Source: Gammaproteobacteria bacterium RIFCSPLOWO2_02_FULL_56_15 (GTDB lineage: Bacteria; Pseudomonadota; Gammaproteobacteria; Eutrophobiales; Eutrophobiaceae). Taken from it: a stretch of 5,136 bases of DNA. Under the pieces are notes generated by a model. The model ran no database searches and had not been told where the DNA came from. It was given only the letters and a program-made list of their open reading frames with translations. The stretch lies in the NCBI GenBank assembly GCA_001801825.1, contig MGYR01000211.1, positions 12,427-17,562 on the forward strand, written 5' to 3'. Shown piece by piece: positions 1-5,012 of this stretch. The translations under genes and the position numbers were made by a program. How positions within the stretch are numbered: position 1 is the stretch's first letter; each line of letters opens with the position of its first letter.

Positions 1-1
1 G

Positions 2-703
2 GTTTACAAGGTGCAGAATACGGTTACGCTGAACGAGCGCGCGAATTCCTTGCTGGGCAGGCTGGCGATGGGGCTGGAATACTTCCTGTTCAGAACCGGG
101 CCGCTGACCATGCCGCCCTCTCAACTGGGCGCCTTTGCCCGGAGCGATCCGGAACAGGCCAGCGCCAATATCGAATGGCACGTGCAGCCCCTGTCCCTGG
201 ATAAATTCGGCGATCCACCCCATAAATTTCCGGCCATCACCCCTTCGGTGTGCAATCTCCGTCCCACGAGCCGGGGCCATGTGCGCATCAGGAGTGTTGA
301 CCCTGACATGCACCCGGCGATCACCTTGAACTACCTCTCCACAGAGGAGGACCACCGGGTTGCTGTTGCCGGTATGCGCTTCACCCGGCGAATCATGCAA
401 GCCCAGGCATTGCAGAAATATCAACCCGAGGAATGGAAACCAGGCACGGTAATCCAGTCCGATAGAGATTTGATTAAAGCGGCTGGGGATCTGGGCACTA
501 CGATTTTCCATCCGGTCAGTACGTGCAGGATGGGCAATGACGCCATGGCGGTGGTCGATGATCGGCTCGCAGTACACGGCATCTCCGGTTTACGAGTGGT
601 GGATGCATCGATCATGCCGCGGATCACCTCGGGCAACACCAATGCACCGACGGTCATGATCGCGGAGAAGGGCGCGGAATTCATACTGCAGGATACCGGC
701 TAA
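2..703 (+). CDS. GMC-family FAD-dependent oxidoreductase, C-terminal part (5' end outside window)
   Basis: This is the C-terminal 233 residues of a glucose-methanol-choline oxidoreductase, a cytoplasmic FAD enzyme family oxidising alcohol groups (choline dehydrogenase and alcohol dehydrogenase types). The frame is open to the left edge, so a GTG at base 11 is probably an internal valine rather than a start; whole family members are about 530-560 residues. Visible family features are the substrate-domain block around SRGHVRIRSVDPDMHPAI (bases about 269-325), the FHPVSTCRMG motif with the catalytic histidine codon at 509-511, then LRVVDASIMP and TSGNTNAPTVMIAEK, where the asparagine at 635-637 aligns with the second catalytic His/Asn position. 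The C-terminus appears intact. The gene converges on the acnX operon, with 106 bases between the stop codons, so it is not cotranscribed with it. The substrate cannot be read from this fragment. The family call is very secure; choline dehydrogenase specifically is not supported. Confidence 0.93.
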   Translation, partial: VYKVQNTVTLNERANSLLGRLAMGLEYFLFRTGPLTMPPSQLGAFARSDPEQASANIEWHVQPLSLDKFGDPPHKFPAITPSVCNLRPTSRGHVRIRSVDPDMHPAITLNYLSTEEDHRVAVAGMRFTRRIMQAQALQKYQPEEWKPGTVIQSDRDLIKAAGDLGTTIFHPVSTCRMGNDAMAVVDDRLAVHGISGLRVVDASIMPRITSGNTNAPTVMIAEKGAEFILQDTG

Positions 704-709
704 GGAAGA

Positions 710-775
710 TCTGAATAAGTCTAAAATATAGTTGGATTGTATTCACCAGCATGACGGTGAAGATACTTATTCAGA
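710..775. repeat. Nested inverted repeat between convergent genes
   Basis: The 11-base arms TCTGAATAAGT (710-720) and ACTTATTCAGA (765-775) are exact reverse complements. Inside them lies a second perfect inverted repeat, TTCACC (742-747) and GGTGAA (756-761), with an 8-base loop. The hexamer GAAGAT occurs directly before both 10-base cores (705-710 and 759-764). The element fills most of the gap between the GMC stop and the acnX small-subunit stop, so both transcripts could form the hairpins and it may act as a bidirectional 3' end or RNA-stability element. There is no T-run on either strand, so it is not a standard intrinsic terminator. No target-site duplication is seen. Confidence 0.6.
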
Positions 776-809
776 GGTTCCCTATCACCTGCAGACGGCA
801 ATTTCCAGC

Positions 810-1256
810 TCAGGCAGCCGATGTACGGGTCTTGGTGATTTCAACAATCCCGTGGTCACCATCCACCTTGACCCAGTCGCCGTTTTCGATGACCTCCAGC
901 GGGTCCCGATCCAGGTCGGTTACGCTGGGTACCCTGGCTACCACAGCACCGAGTGCGACCTTGGTGGTCATTTCATTGAAGATCATGGCCCGTGGCGCAG
1001 TTCCGGCGAGCCGTGTGAAATGGAAAACCGAGGACCATCCGGATGAACCCTTGGCGCCACGGAATACCAGCACCTTGTCCTTGAAGCTGACCCCGCGGAG
1101 TTCATGCCGGGTCTCGATGATCTTGCCGTCCATGGCATTGACGCCGCCCCAGCCGGATATGGTTTCCCGCGTGACCAGGGCCTCTCCCTCTGCGCAACCT
1201 CCAACAACCTTGCGGCCATGGAGGGTTATCGTTTTTGCTTTGTTCTTGTCATTCAT
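810..1256 (-). CDS. Aconitase X small subunit (swivel domain, DUF126 family)
   Basis: This 148-residue protein is the small subunit of a split aconitase X dehydratase, which pairs with the large subunit to close the active site. The swivel-domain pattern is clear: RKVVGGCAEGEALV (residues 15-28), ISGWGGVNAMDGKI (33-46), the glycine/serine loop RGAKGSSGWSS (66-76) expected to supply the active-site serine, TAPRAMIF (86-93) and ALGAVVARVPSV (101-112), ending in the VDGDHGIVEI strand. The start at 1256 is preferred over an upstream in-frame ATG at 1301. It overlaps the large-subunit stop as ATGA, indicating translational coupling, and has GGAG about 8 bases upstream. The upstream ATG would add 15 residues overlapping the large-subunit end and lying before the domain. 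Known bacterial relatives are cis-3-hydroxy-L-proline dehydratases; archaeal ones dehydrate mevalonate 5-phosphate. Substrate here is not determined. Confidence 0.93.
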   Translation of the reverse strand: MNDKNKAKTITLHGRKVVGGCAEGEALVTRETISGWGGVNAMDGKIIETRHELRGVSFKDKVLVFRGAKGSSGWSSVFHFTRLAGTAPRAMIFNEMTTKVALGAVVARVPSVTDLDRDPLEVIENGDWVKVDGDHGIVEITKTRTSAA

Positions 1257-2551
1257 GGCCGTGCTCCGTTCCAGCGGCCGCTGAGTGCGGCATTGACACA
1301 ATCCCGGGTGGAGCCGAACCAGGCCTCGATCCCCATGAACGCGGGCAGGTAATGGGTTTGTTTGGCAGAATCCAGTGCTGCAACTCGGGTACCCTTGGGT
1401 ATGGTCTGGCCGATCGCCGAGCAGGTATCCGTCAGCAATACCCCACCTGCATCCCGTATAGCCTGGGTATAACCTTTCTGGTCAGCCATTGTACGTACAA
1501 GTCTTGAAGTGAAGATCCAGAGACGGCAGTTCTCACTGACTTTTTTCCCATCGAGCAGGGAAACCACTTCCTCAATCTGTTCCAGTGAATAGTGGGGACA
1601 TCCGAGCATGACAAAATCGACCTCGGTGGTACGCGCATTGGCATTCAGGTTATCCCAGGTCTGCCGGCGTTCGACGGCGCCATAGCTAAACACCTCGGCC
1701 GGACGGCGCGGACCAAATGCCGCTTCCAGGGTTCCCGCCTCCGGCGTGACGCCGACCATGTGATACATCTCCACACCGCCGGAGGAAGCGGCGGCCGCGC
1801 CAAAATGCTTATGGCGCAGTAGATCCGCGTTGTGGTAGTTGCCGGTCAGGACCGGGATATGCTCCAGCACCCGTTCCCCTGTGAAGTATCCCAGCATGCC
1901 CCAGTCCATGATGCTGCTGACTTCCACCTCGACTTTGATCAGGTGCGTCCCAAAACGGTTTTCGTCACGATGGAAGCCGAAGTCAGGGATCTTTCCGGTC
2001 AGCATTGCGGCGCTGGTGCTTTCCCTGCCTTCGGTATTGGTGCGGGCGCCCAGCACAGAATTACAGTAGACCACCGCGGAGGATTCCATCCAGGCGCAGT
2101 GTTCGCCGTGCTTAGGCACGTTCCCCGCCAGGTAGGGTGTACAGGTCTTGAGGATCTTGACCCCATGCTCGCGGGCATAGGCCTCACTGGCCTGGCTGAG
2201 TCTCAGCGTCTCCGGGGTCGCCCCCAGTATCTCCCAGTTTTCCGGGTCGATGCCGCCTTGCAGATGACAGCCATTGGTAGTGATCTTCGGGACTTCCACC
2301 AGTTCATCGCTGTCCAGATCGAAGAATGAAAAGATCACGTCATACTCATCCCTGCCGGCGGTGTAGTACTCACTATAATAATCCTTGAGGAATTTGTTCG
2401 CGGAGGCGGGAACGCCCGCAATATTGGTGGTATCGACAAATCGCTCCGCGCCTAAGGCCTCGCCGTAGCGGAGCAGGAGCTCCATCGCTTTCTGACAAGC
2501 CTTGCCGTGCTTGCCCTCCAGCATCGATTGTTCATCAGCATTCAGCATCAT
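1253..2551 (-). CDS. Aconitase X large (catalytic) subunit, DUF521 family, probable Fe-S dehydratase
   Basis: This 432-residue catalytic subunit belongs to a superfamily using an Fe-S cluster to dehydrate small hydroxy acids. Diagnostic segments are the N-terminal LNADEQSMLEGKHGKA, KTCTPYLAGN (135-144), WMESSAVVYCNSVLGARTN (154-172), GKIPDFGFH (186-194), GCPH (317-320), LTDTC (373-377) and DSAKQTHYLP (394-403). C137, C318 and C377 lie in these conserved blocks and are the likely cluster ligands by family position. The ATG at 2551 is chosen over the adjacent ATG at 2548 because GAGGT lies 9 bases upstream of it. It is first gene of the operon, overlaps the small subunit by 4 bases, and diverges from marR. 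Oddity: residues about 40-90, where relatives I recall have a short HI-G to VPTT stretch, are longer and unusual here (DVIFSFFDLDSDE). The family is secure; cis-3-hydroxyproline dehydratase activity is possible but unproven. Confidence 0.93.
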   Translation of the reverse strand: MMLNADEQSMLEGKHGKACQKAMELLLRYGEALGAERFVDTTNIAGVPASANKFLKDYYSEYYTAGRDEYDVIFSFFDLDSDELVEVPKITTNGCHLQGGIDPENWEILGATPETLRLSQASEAYAREHGVKILKTCTPYLAGNVPKHGEHCAWMESSAVVYCNSVLGARTNTEGRESTSAAMLTGKIPDFGFHRDENRFGTHLIKVEVEVSSIMDWGMLGYFTGERVLEHIPVLTGNYHNADLLRHKHFGAAAASSGGVEMYHMVGVTPEAGTLEAAFGPRRPAEVFSYGAVERRQTWDNLNANARTTEVDFVMLGCPHYSLEQIEEVVSLLDGKKVSENCRLWIFTSRLVRTMADQKGYTQAIRDAGGVLLTDTCSAIGQTIPKGTRVAALDSAKQTHYLPAFMGIEAWFGSTRDCVNAALSGRWNGARP

Positions 2552-2583
2552 TGGATCCGCACCTCGTTATGTAAGCTCTGATC

Positions 2584-2659
2584 CGGCCTGCGCCTTGTTG
2601 GTCGGGGAATCTATTCTGATGGGATCAAATTGAGACATCCCCCTTTCCCGACCAGGCCG
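2584..2659 (-). promoter_or_regulatory. Structured 5' leader of the acnX operon (long inverted repeat)
   Basis: CGGCCTG (2584-2590) is complementary to CAGGCCG (2653-2659), and GGTCGGG (2600-2606) to CCCGACC (2647-2653). Together they form a 12-13 bp stem interrupted by about 10 unpaired bases on one side. A further inverted repeat, GGGAT (2621-2625) and ATCCC (2637-2641), lies inside. The element ends 32 bases before the acnX start codon and just downstream of a possible -10 box (2673-2678), so it would be near the mRNA 5' end. It matches no riboswitch class I know, and no T-run follows, so a translational or stability role is likelier than termination. The structure is inferred from base pairing only. 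Confidence 0.45.
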
Positions 2660-2672
2660 TGAGCCGCATCCT

Positions 2673-2702
2673 ATTGTACAGGAATTTTATGTTCCACTAC
2701 GA
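2673..2702 (-). promoter_or_regulatory. Candidate promoter for the acnX operon
   Basis: On the minus strand TACAAT (2678-2673) matches the -10 consensus at five of six positions and would start transcription near 2666, just ahead of the structured leader. The -35 region around 2696-2702 is poor, as expected for an activated or regulated promoter. The alternative is a minus-strand promoter overlapping the palindrome at 2736-2747, where TGTAAC (2738-2733) is a weaker -10 candidate. Confidence 0.3.
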
Positions 2703-2733
2703 AGGCCGGTATTCGGCTGATCTGGCGCATGTG

Positions 2734-2770
2734 TTACAATTAATTGTTTTGTATATGTAATCTATATAAG
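2734..2770 (+). promoter_or_regulatory. Candidate marR promoter
   Basis: Two overlapping candidates are visible. TTACAA (2734-2739) stands 16 bases before TGTAAT (2756-2761). TTGTTT (2744-2749) stands 15 bases before TATAAG (2765-2770). Both have good -10 and weak -35 boxes, and in both the palindrome at 2736-2747 covers the -35 region. They cannot be separated by eye. Transcription would begin around 2768-2778, giving a leader of about 90-100 bases. Confidence 0.35.
2736..2747. promoter_or_regulatory. Perfect palindrome ACAATTAATTGT, candidate MarR operator
   Basis: The 12-base sequence is its own reverse complement and lies in an AT-rich island between the divergent acnX operon and marR. 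AT-rich palindromes with ACAATT/AATTGT half-sites resemble operators known for MarR-family proteins such as OhrR. It overlaps the expected -35 region of marR, so binding by the neighbouring MarR protein could give autorepression and possibly control of acnX. The palindrome is directly visible; its binding partner is inferred. Confidence 0.5.
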
Positions 2771-2809
2771 TGAGCAGAATTCCCAGTCAGTGAACCGGGG
2801 AGCCGGCCG

Positions 2810-2848
2810 ATGACATCGAACAGGCATTCGTGGACCACAGGTAGATAA
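2810..2848 (+). CDS. Possible 12-codon leader peptide upstream of marR
   Basis: A small ORF encodes MTSNRHSWTTGR. Its ATG is preceded by GGGGAG (2797-2802) with an ideal 7-base gap, a stronger ribosome site than that of marR itself. The TAA stop is 17 bases before the marR ATG, so ribosomes finishing here could affect marR initiation. There is no homology I recognise, the composition is unremarkable, and an ORF this short may be chance. The support is only the ribosome-binding site and the position. Confidence 0.25.
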   Translation: MTSNRHSWTTGR

Positions 2849-2865
2849 TCCGGGAAAGGCAGCCC

Positions 2866-3309
2866 ATGAAGAAGACTGAAAAGAATGATTTGAATATGGA
2901 TATCCTGCCGAAACTCGTGGGCTATCATTTGCGGATGGCGCAGTTGTCATCCTATAGGGATTTTAGCACGCGTGTCGGCAAACCTACCGGGACTACGCCG
3001 GCACAGCTGGCTATGCTGCTGCTGGTGGAGGCCAATCCCGGGATTTCCCAGACTCATCTGGGAGAGGCAATGACCATGGATAGGGCTTCAACGATGTCGA
3101 TTATCGACAAACTGGAGAAACGTAACTGGCTCAGCCGGAATAAATCTTTGGAAGATCGCAGAAAACATGCACTGCAAGTTTCTCCCAGGGGCAGGATTAT
3201 GCTGCGTAAATTACGTGCCGGGATGATGCGACATGAGGCCGGAATAACCGGGAGGCTGGACGCCCGGGAAAAACAACTCCTGATCGAGCTGTTAAAAAAA
3301 ATCCAGTAA
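2866..3309 (+). CDS. MarR-family winged-helix transcriptional regulator
   Basis: This 147-residue cytoplasmic DNA-binding protein has the usual MarR length. N-terminal helices (about 10-38) and C-terminal helices (about 108-147) should form the dimer interface. The winged helix lies between: TPAQLAMLLLVEANPG (44-59), the helix-turn-helix with recognition helix from MDRASTMSIIDKLEKRNWL (71-89), and the wing with the family DRR motif at 97-99 followed by HALQVSPRG. The ATG at 2866 has AAAGG about 7 bases upstream. It diverges from the acnX operon and converges with the exporter gene, 55 bases between stops. Family members usually repress adjacent genes and release DNA on binding phenolic or other small ligands, or on cysteine oxidation. 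This protein has no cysteine, so thiol sensing is excluded and ligand sensing is likelier. Targets are probably acnX and itself; the exporter is possible. An A8 run (3294-3301) lies just before the stop. Confidence 0.93.
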   Translation: MKKTEKNDLNMDILPKLVGYHLRMAQLSSYRDFSTRVGKPTGTTPAQLAMLLLVEANPGISQTHLGEAMTMDRASTMSIIDKLEKRNWLSRNKSLEDRRKHALQVSPRGRIMLRKLRAGMMRHEAGITGRLDAREKQLLIELLKKIQ

Positions 3310-3364
3310 ACCAGGCCGAACAGCTTCGCTACGAATGACCAGGCTCTGATACCAGCAACAAGGA

Positions 3365-4573
3365 TCAATCAGGTAATCCTGGCCCCGTACTCTTGTCCAG
3401 GGTGACAAGCCACCAGTAGCAGGCGATGCTGCTTAGCGAAAAGAGCGCCATGGTTATGATTAACGGCATGATGGTATTGTCATGCAGAAGGCCCAGGACC
3501 GGCGCTGAAAGTGCCCCTCCCGCGAACATGGTAGCACCGGAGATCGAGGATGAAGTCCCGGAATATTGTGGGAAAGCATGCAGGAGGCCCGCTGCCGAAT
3601 TGATATTGATTATAATTGTGGGGCTTACACATAGCAGCAGGGCGATCACGATACCTGTCAAACCGCCTGCCGGGGACAGACTCAATACGATCAGGATCAG
3701 CACGCCGCTCATCCTCATCAGGTGGCCGTAAAGAATCATCCGGTCCAGACCGACCTGGATGACGAGTCTGCTGTTGGCGATGGCGCAAAGTATCAGCCCT
3801 GTGGTAATGAACCCATAGAGGTACCCGAAATTGTCGGGTCTCACACCGTAAATCTCGATAAAGACAAAGGGCGCGCTCGCGATATAGGCGAATATGGCTG
3901 TCGCACTCAGGCTTGAACTCAGGATATAGCCCAGGGAACGACGATGCCGCACGATCTCCAGATACACATGGAGTGTGGTCACCAGATCTAACTGTTTTCG
4001 TTTTTCAGGCGGGTGGGATTCCCGGATGCCAAAGCTCACCATCAGGAGGTAAAGTATCCCAATACCGGTCAGGGTCCAGAAGATGCTGCGCCAACCCGCC
4101 CATACCACAAGATATCCACCCAGGATTGGCGCGATTATCGGTGCGCCCAGCGTCACTATACTGATCAGTGACAGTAGGCGGGCTGTTTGATCCGCGGGGA
4201 AATAATCCCTGACGATGGCCCTCGCGAGCACAACCCCGGCGCCCCCGCCCGCGGCCTGCAAGAATCGCAGGAAGATCAGGGTTTCGATATTGGATGCCAC
4301 TGCGCACAGCATACTGGTCAGGGCGAAGATGGTGATTCCTGATAGTAGTACCGGTTTACGCCCGTAACGATCCGAGATCGGACCATAAATCAACTGACCG
4401 ATCGCGTAGCCGATCAGGAAGGAACTCAGTGTCAACTGCACCTGTCCGGCACTGCTGTTGAGGCTTTCCTGTATGGCGGGCATTCCCGGCAGGTACATAT
4501 CGATGGACAAGGGTCCTATGGCGACGATCATACCCAGCATGATCACCAGGAATTTGTAGGCAGGTGCGGTCAT
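3365..4573 (-). CDS. Bcr/CflA-type MFS efflux transporter (DHA1, 12 TM)
   Basis: This 402-residue inner-membrane protein of the major facilitator superfamily exports small molecules in exchange for protons; E. coli Bcr has 396 residues. Visible marks, numbered from the chosen start, are TM1 with PLSIDMYLPGMP (21-32), where the aspartate is typical of Bcr/CflA; motif A in loop 2-3, GPISDRYGRK (64-73); the TM4 motif B arginine R103 in LRFLQAAGGG; and the drug-antiporter motif C, GAPIIAPILGG (143-153), in TM5. A charged central loop (RESHPPEKRKQ, 184-194) separates the halves. The ATG at 4573 gives an N-terminus like Bcr. A TTG at 4663 would add 30 residues without family character, although the 4573 start lacks a clear Shine-Dalgarno site. 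The gene converges on marR. Substrate is unknown: sulfonamide, bicyclomycin, chloramphenicol, or peptide/amino-acid export as in relatives, or a metabolite of the neighbouring pathway. Confidence 0.92.
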   Translation of the reverse strand: MTAPAYKFLVIMLGMIVAIGPLSIDMYLPGMPAIQESLNSSAGQVQLTLSSFLIGYAIGQLIYGPISDRYGRKPVLLSGITIFALTSMLCAVASNIETLIFLRFLQAAGGGAGVVLARAIVRDYFPADQTARLLSLISIVTLGAPIIAPILGGYLVVWAGWRSIFWTLTGIGILYLLMVSFGIRESHPPEKRKQLDLVTTLHVYLEIVRHRRSLGYILSSSLSATAIFAYIASAPFVFIEIYGVRPDNFGYLYGFITTGLILCAIANSRLVIQVGLDRMILYGHLMRMSGVLILIVLSLSPAGGLTGIVIALLLCVSPTIIININSAAGLLHAFPQYSGTSSSISGATMFAGGALSAPVLGLLHDNTIMPLIITMALFSLSSIACYWWLVTLDKSTGPGLPD

Positions 4574-4662
4574 GAATGCAGTATCAGATAATTCCAAGTC
4601 AGGTGCTGCAGCAGGCCAAATCTGTGTTTGCCCGGTGGCGCATAGACCGCTTGCAGGCGGCA

Positions 4663-4691
4663 AGTATACCCTGTATTCACGGGCGTATGTA
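4663..4691 (-). promoter_or_regulatory. Candidate promoter for the MFS exporter
   Basis: On the minus strand TATACT (4668-4663) is a good -10 box. A 17-base spacer upstream leads to TACATA (4691-4686), a poor -35 box. Transcription would start near 4656, leaving a leader of about 80 bases before the ATG at 4573. This placement also argues against the upstream TTG at 4663 being the start codon. The call rests on the -10 box alone. Confidence 0.3.
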
Positions 4692-4750
4692 CGGTAGCCG
4701 CACTCTGGTTTGAGCGTTGATCTCCATAGGAGGAACTATTTGAAACAGGC

Positions 4751-4778
4751 TTGACATGCTCTCTGCCTTGCGTATAAT
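4751..4778 (+). promoter_or_regulatory. Perfect-consensus sigma70 promoter
   Basis: TTGACA (4751-4756) and TATAAT (4773-4778) match the bacterial housekeeping consensus at all twelve positions, with a 16-base spacer. Expected transcription start is about 4784-4786, rightward. So strong a core promoter usually drives a stable RNA or a tightly repressed gene; the palindrome right after the -10 box fits the second reading. No protein gene starts nearby. Confidence 0.85.
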
Positions 4779-4780
4779 TG

Positions 4781-4799
4781 GTACCGAACTGTTCGGTAC
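4781..4799. promoter_or_regulatory. 19-bp perfect palindrome over the start site, TetR-type operator candidate
   Basis: GTACCGAA (4781-4788) and TTCGGTAC (4792-4799) are exact reverse complements separated by CTG. The site begins two bases after the -10 box and covers the expected transcription start, a classic repressor position. Length, symmetry and GC-rich half-sites fit TetR-family operators. No tetR gene is in the window, so a regulator would act from elsewhere. Alternatively, the part that is transcribed could form a 5' hairpin in the RNA. Confidence 0.6.
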
Positions 4800-4969
4800 G
4801 ATATGCGCGGTTCAGGCTTGGTTCAAGGGTTATCAAGTGTACGGTCTTACCCGTCCACGCTAGCGGGGTGATGCAGAGATTCTCCTGTTATATGATGAAC
4901 CCATGATTTTTGTTCCCCCCAGAGCAAGCCATACTGGTTGTCGACAAGATGACCAGTATGGTTCTTTTT
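4785..4969 (+). ncRNA. Candidate small RNA (about 185 nt) or attenuated hemW leader
   Basis: The transcript is bounded by a perfect sigma70 promoter and a strong intrinsic terminator, with no convincing protein gene between them. Possible internal structure includes two GGTTCA copies (4809-4814 and 4820-4825), either of which can pair with TGAACC (4896-4901), and a small CGCTAGCG palindrome. Only tiny ORFs without good ribosome sites are present (22 codons at 4803, 11 codons at 4871). I compared it by eye with 6S RNA, SRP RNA, RNase P RNA, tmRNA and common riboswitches and recognised none. The terminator is 44 bases before the hemW ATG, so read-through into hemW, that is attenuation, is the main alternative. 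Boundaries are predicted, not observed. Confidence 0.5.
4927..4969 (+). terminator. Strong intrinsic (Rho-independent) terminator
   Basis: A perfect 10-bp stem, CCATACTGGT (4929-4938) with ACCAGTATGG (4952-4961), can extend by one G-U and one A-U pair. It encloses a 13-base loop and is followed directly by TTCTTTTT (4962-4969). Orientation is rightward, ending the transcript from the 4751-4778 promoter and lying upstream of hemW. The sequence TTGTCGACAA (4938-4947), mostly in the loop, is itself palindromic. Confidence 0.85.
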
Positions 4970-5012
4970 ACTTGGCGACCTTAGGCTCATACCAGTTACG
5001 TCAGGCCAATCA

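Noticed and set aside
710..775. Miniature insertion sequence (MITE)
   Set aside because: Terminal inverted repeats are present but no flanking target duplication is visible and copy number cannot be assessed from one window.
751..1284. Long plus-strand ORF opposite the acnX small subunit
   Set aside because: It lies antisense to a clear AcnX domain and its translation shows low-complexity serine/arginine-rich sequence without recognisable motifs.
1257..1301. Upstream ATG (1301) as start of the AcnX small subunit
   Set aside because: It adds 15 residues with no family character inside the large-subunit gene. The ATG at 1256 forms the typical ATGA overlap and has GGAG upstream.
1832..2329. 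165-codon plus-strand ORF opposite the acnX large subunit
   Set aside because: It is the mirror of a strongly conserved gene; no domain is recognised and there is no promoter or convincing ribosome site.
3310..3364. Intrinsic terminator between marR and the exporter
   Set aside because: Only 4-bp hairpins such as CGAA/TTCG are present, with no adjoining T-run in either direction except the T8 within marR, which lacks a stem directly before it.
4574..4663. TTG at 4663 as MFS exporter start
   Set aside because: The extra 30 residues precede the position where Bcr-like proteins begin, and the TTG overlaps a candidate -10 box.
4722..4742. Perfect AGGAGG ribosome site upstream of TTG at 4740
   Set aside because: The reading frame stops after four codons and the site lies upstream of the strong promoter, so it is probably coincidental.
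4570..4836. 88-codon minus-strand ORF across the MFS upstream region
   Set aside because: It runs through the strong promoter and palindrome in antisense, has no recognisable domain, and ends out of frame inside the exporter start.
4785..4969. Identification of the small RNA as 6S RNA
   Set aside because: Length is similar and one GGTTCAAGGGTTA string resembles part of E. coli 6S RNA, but the long closing stem and central bubble pattern are not seen, and a TetR-like operator would be odd for 6S.
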